From: Hyphomicrobiales bacterium
GTDB taxonomy: Bacteria; Pseudomonadota; Alphaproteobacteria; Rhizobiales; JALURZ01
Assembly: GCA_027058735.1 (NCBI GenBank)
Contig: JALURZ010000060.1
Location: forward strand, 1 to 5,510
Direction: 5' to 3'
Length of the DNA: 5,510 bases
Shown here: positions 5,383-5,510 of the stretch, piece after piece
How the letters are laid out: each line of letters opens with the position of its first letter
How positions within the stretch are numbered: the first letter of the stretch is position 1
Position numbers and translations under genes: made by a program
The notes under the pieces: model-generated
What the model saw: only the letters and a program-made list of their open reading frames with translations
The model's database searches: none
What the model was told of the DNA's origin: nothing

Positions 5383-5510
5383 ATGAGCGACACGGGAGAC
5401 ATGGGCGACATCACCAAACGCAAGGATCTGGCCAGCGCCTGGTTCGAGGACCTGCGCGGCCGCATCTGCGCGGCCCTTGAAACCATCGAGGAGGATTTCG
5501 ACGGGCCGTT
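5383..5510 (+). CDS. hemF: Oxygen-dependent coproporphyrinogen III oxidase, N-terminal part
   Basis: An open frame from ATG 5383 to the window end gives the first 42 residues; the gene continues to the right. The stretch ASAWFEDLRGRICAALETIE (residues 18-37) closely resembles the N-terminus of HemF proteins, which typically carry A-WFE-LRD-IC-AFE. HemF converts coproporphyrinogen III to protoporphyrinogen IX by two oxidative decarboxylations using O2, in the cytoplasm, late in haem synthesis. An in-frame TGA at 5362 limits the start to ATG 5383 or ATG 5401. Neither has a well-placed ribosome site: GGGAG lies only two bases before 5401. The divergent petABC operon makes haem proteins, which fits this call. 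The catalytic part is outside the window, so the call rests on the N-terminus and context. Confidence 0.82.
   Translation, partial: MSDTGDMGDITKRKDLASAWFEDLRGRICAALETIEEDFDGP

Noticed and set aside
5193..5486. Minus-strand 97-codon frame over the hemF start
   Set aside because: Arg-rich translation without signature, overlapping the hemF N-terminus on the opposite strand; not supported as a gene.

Overview
The window looks like chromosomal DNA from a GC-rich alphaproteobacterium, probably close to Rhizobiales or Rhodospirillales. The clearest signs are a petABC operon encoding a mitochondrial-type three-subunit cytochrome bc1 complex, a divergent hemF start, and an alphaproteobacterial-type methylthioadenosine phosphorylase. 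Genus cannot be judged from this sequence alone. No phage, transposase, CRISPR or RNA-gene signature is visible. Apart from possible control elements, this is ordinary core-metabolism DNA.

Layout, right to left, since nearly everything is on the minus strand. At the right edge (5383-5510, plus strand) is the first 42 codons of hemF, aerobic coproporphyrinogen III oxidase. A divergent intergenic region of about 320 bp with several small palindromes separates it from petA (Rieske Fe-S protein, GTG start at 5060), petB (cytochrome b, 4514-3249) and petC (cytochrome c1, 3252-2389). The three pet genes are packed as an operon, with a 12-bp gap and then an ATGA overlap. After 114 bp holding only a GC-rich hairpin comes mtnP (2274-1372), apparently with a TTG start. 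A 65-bp gap then holds a near-perfect palindrome matching the RutR operator consensus. It leads into a periplasmic BMP-family solute-binding protein (1306-221), which ends at a strong intrinsic terminator (158-123). The first 38 bases are a 15-bp perfect inverted repeat with an 8-nt loop.

The pet genes make the quinol:cytochrome c oxidoreductase of the respiratory chain. hemF supplies a step of the haem synthesis that cytochromes b and c1 need, so the divergent pair joins haem supply to haem use. mtnP releases adenine from the polyamine and quorum-signal by-product methylthioadenosine. BMP-family binding proteins commonly bind nucleosides, so the left part of the window has a nucleobase and nucleoside salvage flavour. 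The RutR-like operator directly upstream of the transporter gene points the same way. That operator, plus the lack of adjacent permease and ATPase genes downstream, is the most interesting observation. I did not find evidence of an undescribed multi-gene system.
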